A DNA stretch of 64,000 bases from assembly GCA_029565675.1 (NCBI GenBank), contig JAKQNP010000021.1, positions 1-64,000 of the forward strand, read 5' to 3'. The stretch's first letter is position 1; each line of letters starts with the position of its first letter. This stretch comes from a bacterium. GTDB lineage: Bacteria; Zhuqueibacterota; Zhuqueibacteria; Residuimicrobiales; Oceaniaggregativiventaceae. Shown here piece by piece: positions 61,499 to 64,000 of the stretch. The notes beneath the pieces are model-generated. The model ran no database searches, was not told the DNA's origin, and saw nothing but the letters and a program-made list of their open reading frames with translations. The translations under genes and the position numbers were made by a program.

Positions 61499-63421
61499 CT
61501 ATGCTTTGTTGCTTGTTGATGCAAGAAAGGCATGTACTGTCGGAAAAGCGCTGCGTTCGGTATGGGGCAAAAAGAGCGCTCCCGTATAGTGATTCATGTA
61601 ATTGGCTTCAGTGCTCAATTCGATATAGGTCATTCGTCTGGCCAGATTGAGTTGGTGTTGGCGGAATTCCTGGGATACCAACACCATATACGCGCCCATG
61701 AGCGATGAATTGCCGATATAGCGATATTTTTCCCGCGGCAGATCGGGCACCAGACCGATGATCATGGCTTTTTCGATATCGAGAAAGCGGCCGAATCCGC
61801 CGGCGATATAGATGCTCTGCAGGTCGCTGAATTGCAGCCCGACTTTTTCCAGCAGCAAGGCACAGGCGGAATAGATCGCGGCTTTGGCGCGGATGATGTT
61901 GTCGATGTCGATCTCGCTGAGAGTAATCGCTTTGCCGTTGGCGCTCTGTTCCGGGGGGACGATGATGTAGCGGGCAATCCGCTCGCTGGTGTCTATGGCC
62001 ATTGACGGTCGGGAACGGTCGAGTTTGCCCGCCGCGTCGATCCAACCGTTGACAAAGAGATTGGCGAGCAACGAAATCATGCCGGAGCCGCAAATCCCTC
62101 GCGGCCGCACGTTGCCGATCACCTGGCAAACCGCTTGCCCGGTCACTGCGTCGATTTCCACCCGCTCGATCGCACCGACTGCGGCGCGCATACCGTGGTC
62201 GATGCCGCCGCCCTCAAAAGCCGGACCGGCGGAACAGGCGCAAGTCAGGAGAAAATCCTGGTTGCCGATAACCAGTTCGCCATTGGTACCCACATCGATG
62301 AAAAGATTGACCTGGTCGGTCGGGGTTGCCAAATCGGTGCACAAAAGCCCGGAGGTGATGTCGCCGCCCACATAGCTTCCCACACACGGCGCGATATAGA
62401 TCCAGGATTGCGGATTGATCTCGATGCCGACCTCCTCGGCGCTCAAATAGGGCGCTTCGAGCAAGGTCGGTGTGTAGGGCTCCAAACGGATATATTCGGG
62501 GTTCAAACCCAACAGCAGATGGACCATGGTTGTATTGCCGGCAATCACGCCGTTGCAGATTTCGCTCGGCAGCACCCCATGGCCGCTGCATACCTGCTTG
62601 ATCAGCCGATTGATGGTGCGCAAGACCCGCACGCGCAATTCCTGCAGATGCCCCGGTTTTTGCGCATAATTGATGCGGCTGATCACGTCCAGGCCGCATT
62701 CGATCTGATCGTTGTAAGCGGTGCGGGTGGCGATAATTTTGGCCAGGGGCAGGAAAACCAGTTGCACAGCGATCGTCGTGGTGCCGACATCGACAGAGAT
62801 GCCATAATGCCGGGTGGTGCGATCACCTGGCTCGATGTCGATAATATGGTTTCGCTGCGGGGTGCGGATCAGAGTGATGGTGACCTGGCCATTTTCCTGG
62901 CGCAACAGATCTGCCGTCGAGCGCAAAACGGACAGCGAATAGACCACCTCGGTCTTGCCCCATTCCTTTTGAATGGTACGGGTCAGGCGATCGATATCGG
63001 AAAGCCCATGGTCCGCTTGCGGCGGGGGAACCTGCACAACCCACTTGAGCGCCAACGGATCATACTGATAGTCTTCCGGCAACAACTCATGGCGGATCAG
63101 CTGAATGTCGTCGAGTTCGTCGCTGAATTTGCCGCCTTCGCGACCGATCGGCTCTTGCACTTCAACCCTCACCGGCGTGTCGAGGATTTTGGTGCGACAC
63201 GCGAGCACGTAACCTTCGGAGACAGTTGCAGCCGACAGAACTCCCAGACTGTTTGAATCGACATCGCCGCTCACAATGCGGACGATGCATTTTCCGCAGG
63301 TCCCCTTGCCGCCGCACGGGAAATCGATTTCCACGCCCGCCTGTCGGGCCGCTTCGAGAAGATCGCTGCCCCGCGGCAAATCGATGGTTTGTCCACCGGG
63401 TTGAAAAGTGATCAGAGGCAT
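61499..63421 (-). CDS. acsV: Corrinoid protein reductive activator (RACo / AcsV-like)
   Basis: A 640-residue protein with an N-terminal [2Fe-2S] ferredoxin domain (C36, C42, C45 in PCGGKGTCGKC, and C75) followed by a linker and the ASKHA-fold DUF4445 ATPase (about 205-620; GISVDVGTTTIAVQLV, VIAGNTTMVHLLLG, FIDVGTNGELVIG, GPAFEGGGI and ICGSGMISL). RACo enzymes use ATP to reduce Co(II) of a corrinoid protein back to Co(I). It lies 28 bp after the CFeSP gene, the natural partner. ATG 63421 is the only reasonable start. Confidence 0.93.
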   Translation of the reverse strand: MPLITFQPGGQTIDLPRGSDLLEAARQAGVEIDFPCGGKGTCGKCIVRIVSGDVDSNSLGVLSAATVSEGYVLACRTKILDTPVRVEVQEPIGREGGKFSDELDDIQLIRHELLPEDYQYDPLALKWVVQVPPPQADHGLSDIDRLTRTIQKEWGKTEVVYSLSVLRSTADLLRQENGQVTITLIRTPQRNHIIDIEPGDRTTRHYGISVDVGTTTIAVQLVFLPLAKIIATRTAYNDQIECGLDVISRINYAQKPGHLQELRVRVLRTINRLIKQVCSGHGVLPSEICNGVIAGNTTMVHLLLGLNPEYIRLEPYTPTLLEAPYLSAEEVGIEINPQSWIYIAPCVGSYVGGDITSGLLCTDLATPTDQVNLFIDVGTNGELVIGNQDFLLTCACSAGPAFEGGGIDHGMRAAVGAIERVEIDAVTGQAVCQVIGNVRPRGICGSGMISLLANLFVNGWIDAAGKLDRSRPSMAIDTSERIARYIIVPPEQSANGKAITLSEIDIDNIIRAKAAIYSACALLLEKVGLQFSDLQSIYIAGGFGRFLDIEKAMIIGLVPDLPREKYRYIGNSSLMGAYMVLVSQEFRQHQLNLARRMTYIELSTEANYMNHYTGALFLPHTERSAFPTVHAFLASTSNKA

Positions 63422-63449
63422 AGGGTTATCGTACCCTGTTTTGGCTCGG

Positions 63450-64000
63450 TCAATTCAATTTTGCTTTGATAAAACTCTCCAGGTCAGCCGCTTCCTGAGG
63501 GCCGACGAGCGCTTGCCAGCCGGGCATGCTCTCTTCCAGCTCACCGCTGATCTGTGCCACATAACCGGGAATAATGATCTTGCGGCTGCTTACCTGGGAT
63601 TCGAGATCGATTTCCTTGGCGAATTTGGCAATTTGCGCGCCGGAAAACTTGCCCGCGGCCCAGGCCGTGAGCACGCTCATGCCTTCGCATTCAGGGACCA
63701 ACAACCATGCGCTGATCCCAGAATTCTCGATTTCGCCCGAGACAATGAAATAGGTCAGAGAAAAATTGGTGGTCACAAAGACCGGAGAATCGGCTTTCGG
63801 CTCACCGATCGGATAGAGCTTTGGTTCCACCTGGATTGGCTTCTGCGGATCGGTAAAGATGTTCATGCGCAGAGTCATCAACGGCGCCAGCAATGCAGTG
63901 TCAAAGGTCGGCAGAACACAGATTCCGCCGTATTTGCAGATTTCGCCGATCGCTTCGACGGCCGCCGCAAAAAGATCGCCCTTGTCGATAAAATGGATGC
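63450..64000 (-). CDS. acsC: Corrinoid iron-sulfur protein large (gamma) subunit, C-terminal part
   Basis: The last 183 codons of a gene running off the right edge. Reading from the edge, ICKYGGICVLPTFDTALLAP, PVFVTTNFSLTYFIVSGEIE, SAWLLVPECEGMSVLTAWAA, IPGYVAQISGELEESMPGW and LVGPQEAADLESFIKAKL match the C-terminal domain of the acetyl-CoA decarbonylase/synthase gamma subunit (AcsC/CdhE), which binds cobalamin and carries the methyl group. A TTG at 63893 is internal; the true start is outside. The activator gene follows 28 bp later. Confidence 0.88.
   Translation of the reverse strand, partial: IHFIDKGDLFAAAVEAIGEICKYGGICVLPTFDTALLAPLMTLRMNIFTDPQKPIQVEPKLYPIGEPKADSPVFVTTNFSLTYFIVSGEIENSGISAWLLVPECEGMSVLTAWAAGKFSGAQIAKFAKEIDLESQVSSRKIIIPGYVAQISGELEESMPGWQALVGPQEAADLESFIKAKLN

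Overview
The window looks like the chromosome of a Gram-negative, probably anaerobic bacterium of the wider FCB assemblage (Calditrichota, KSB1, Ignavibacteria, Zixibacteria and relatives). This is inference from gene content, not a phylogeny. The evidence is a secreted protein ending in a NYPNPFNPTT-type C-terminal sorting domain, lamin-tail-domain proteins, OprP-type and TonB-receptor-like barrels, many lipoproteins, a sigma-54 activator, and a corrinoid (acetyl-CoA synthase) protein with its activator at the right edge.

Layout. 1-2.3 kb: the end of a tyrosine recombinase, a tRNA-Arg(UCU) and an MgtC-family gene. 2.6-7.6 kb (minus): a five-gene envelope system with two coiled-coil proteins, a substrate-binding protein fused to an OmpA peptidoglycan-binding domain, an ABC permease and an ATPase. 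8.6-12.3 kb (minus): a PhnD-like binding protein, a membrane histidine kinase and an NtrC-type regulator, overlapping by 4 bp at each junction. 12.4-21.6 kb (plus): a collinear run starting behind a sigma-54-type promoter with upstream palindromes. It holds a possible CYTH-like protein, a CYTH phosphatase, a DASS transporter, a DUF47/PhoU-like protein, a Pit permease, an OprP-like porin, two lamin-tail proteins and a phytase-like propeller, and closes with a strong terminator. I read this as a phosphate or phospho-substrate sensing, uptake and processing locus.

22-30.5 kb (minus): a cation-chloride-cotransporter-like permease, an OmpA lipoprotein, a GH29 fucosidase, an ABC exporter and a serpin lipoprotein. 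31-51.3 kb (minus): about 18 collinear genes headed by a DeoR repressor. They form an amino-sugar and sialo-glycoconjugate catabolic island: aminotransferase, two Gfo/Idh/MocA enzymes, NagA, NagB-like, ceramidase-like, FGGY kinase, SSS symporter, aldo/keto reductase, secreted propeller, UroD-like protein, NanA/DapA-family lyase, sialidase, HpcH aldolase, two ATC-hydrolase-like paralogues and an SDR. A divergent SDR lies at 51.6 kb. 52.5-57.5 kb: a cellulase-like TIM-barrel protein, a beta-helix lipoprotein and a GPH symporter. 57.6-60.5 kb: an outer-membrane TonB-receptor-like barrel. 60.6-64 kb (minus): the distal part of a Wood-Ljungdahl operon (AcsC C-terminus, AcsV/RACo-like activator, DUF3786 protein, Cys-rich mini-protein).

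Three kinds of non-coding repeat stand out: a 142-bp MITE-like element in four copies (one nested in another, all with 3-bp target duplications); a 95-bp tandem duplication of the nagB-like/ceramidase gene junction; and AT-rich arrays built on CGAAATGCTCTT that abut two stop codons.
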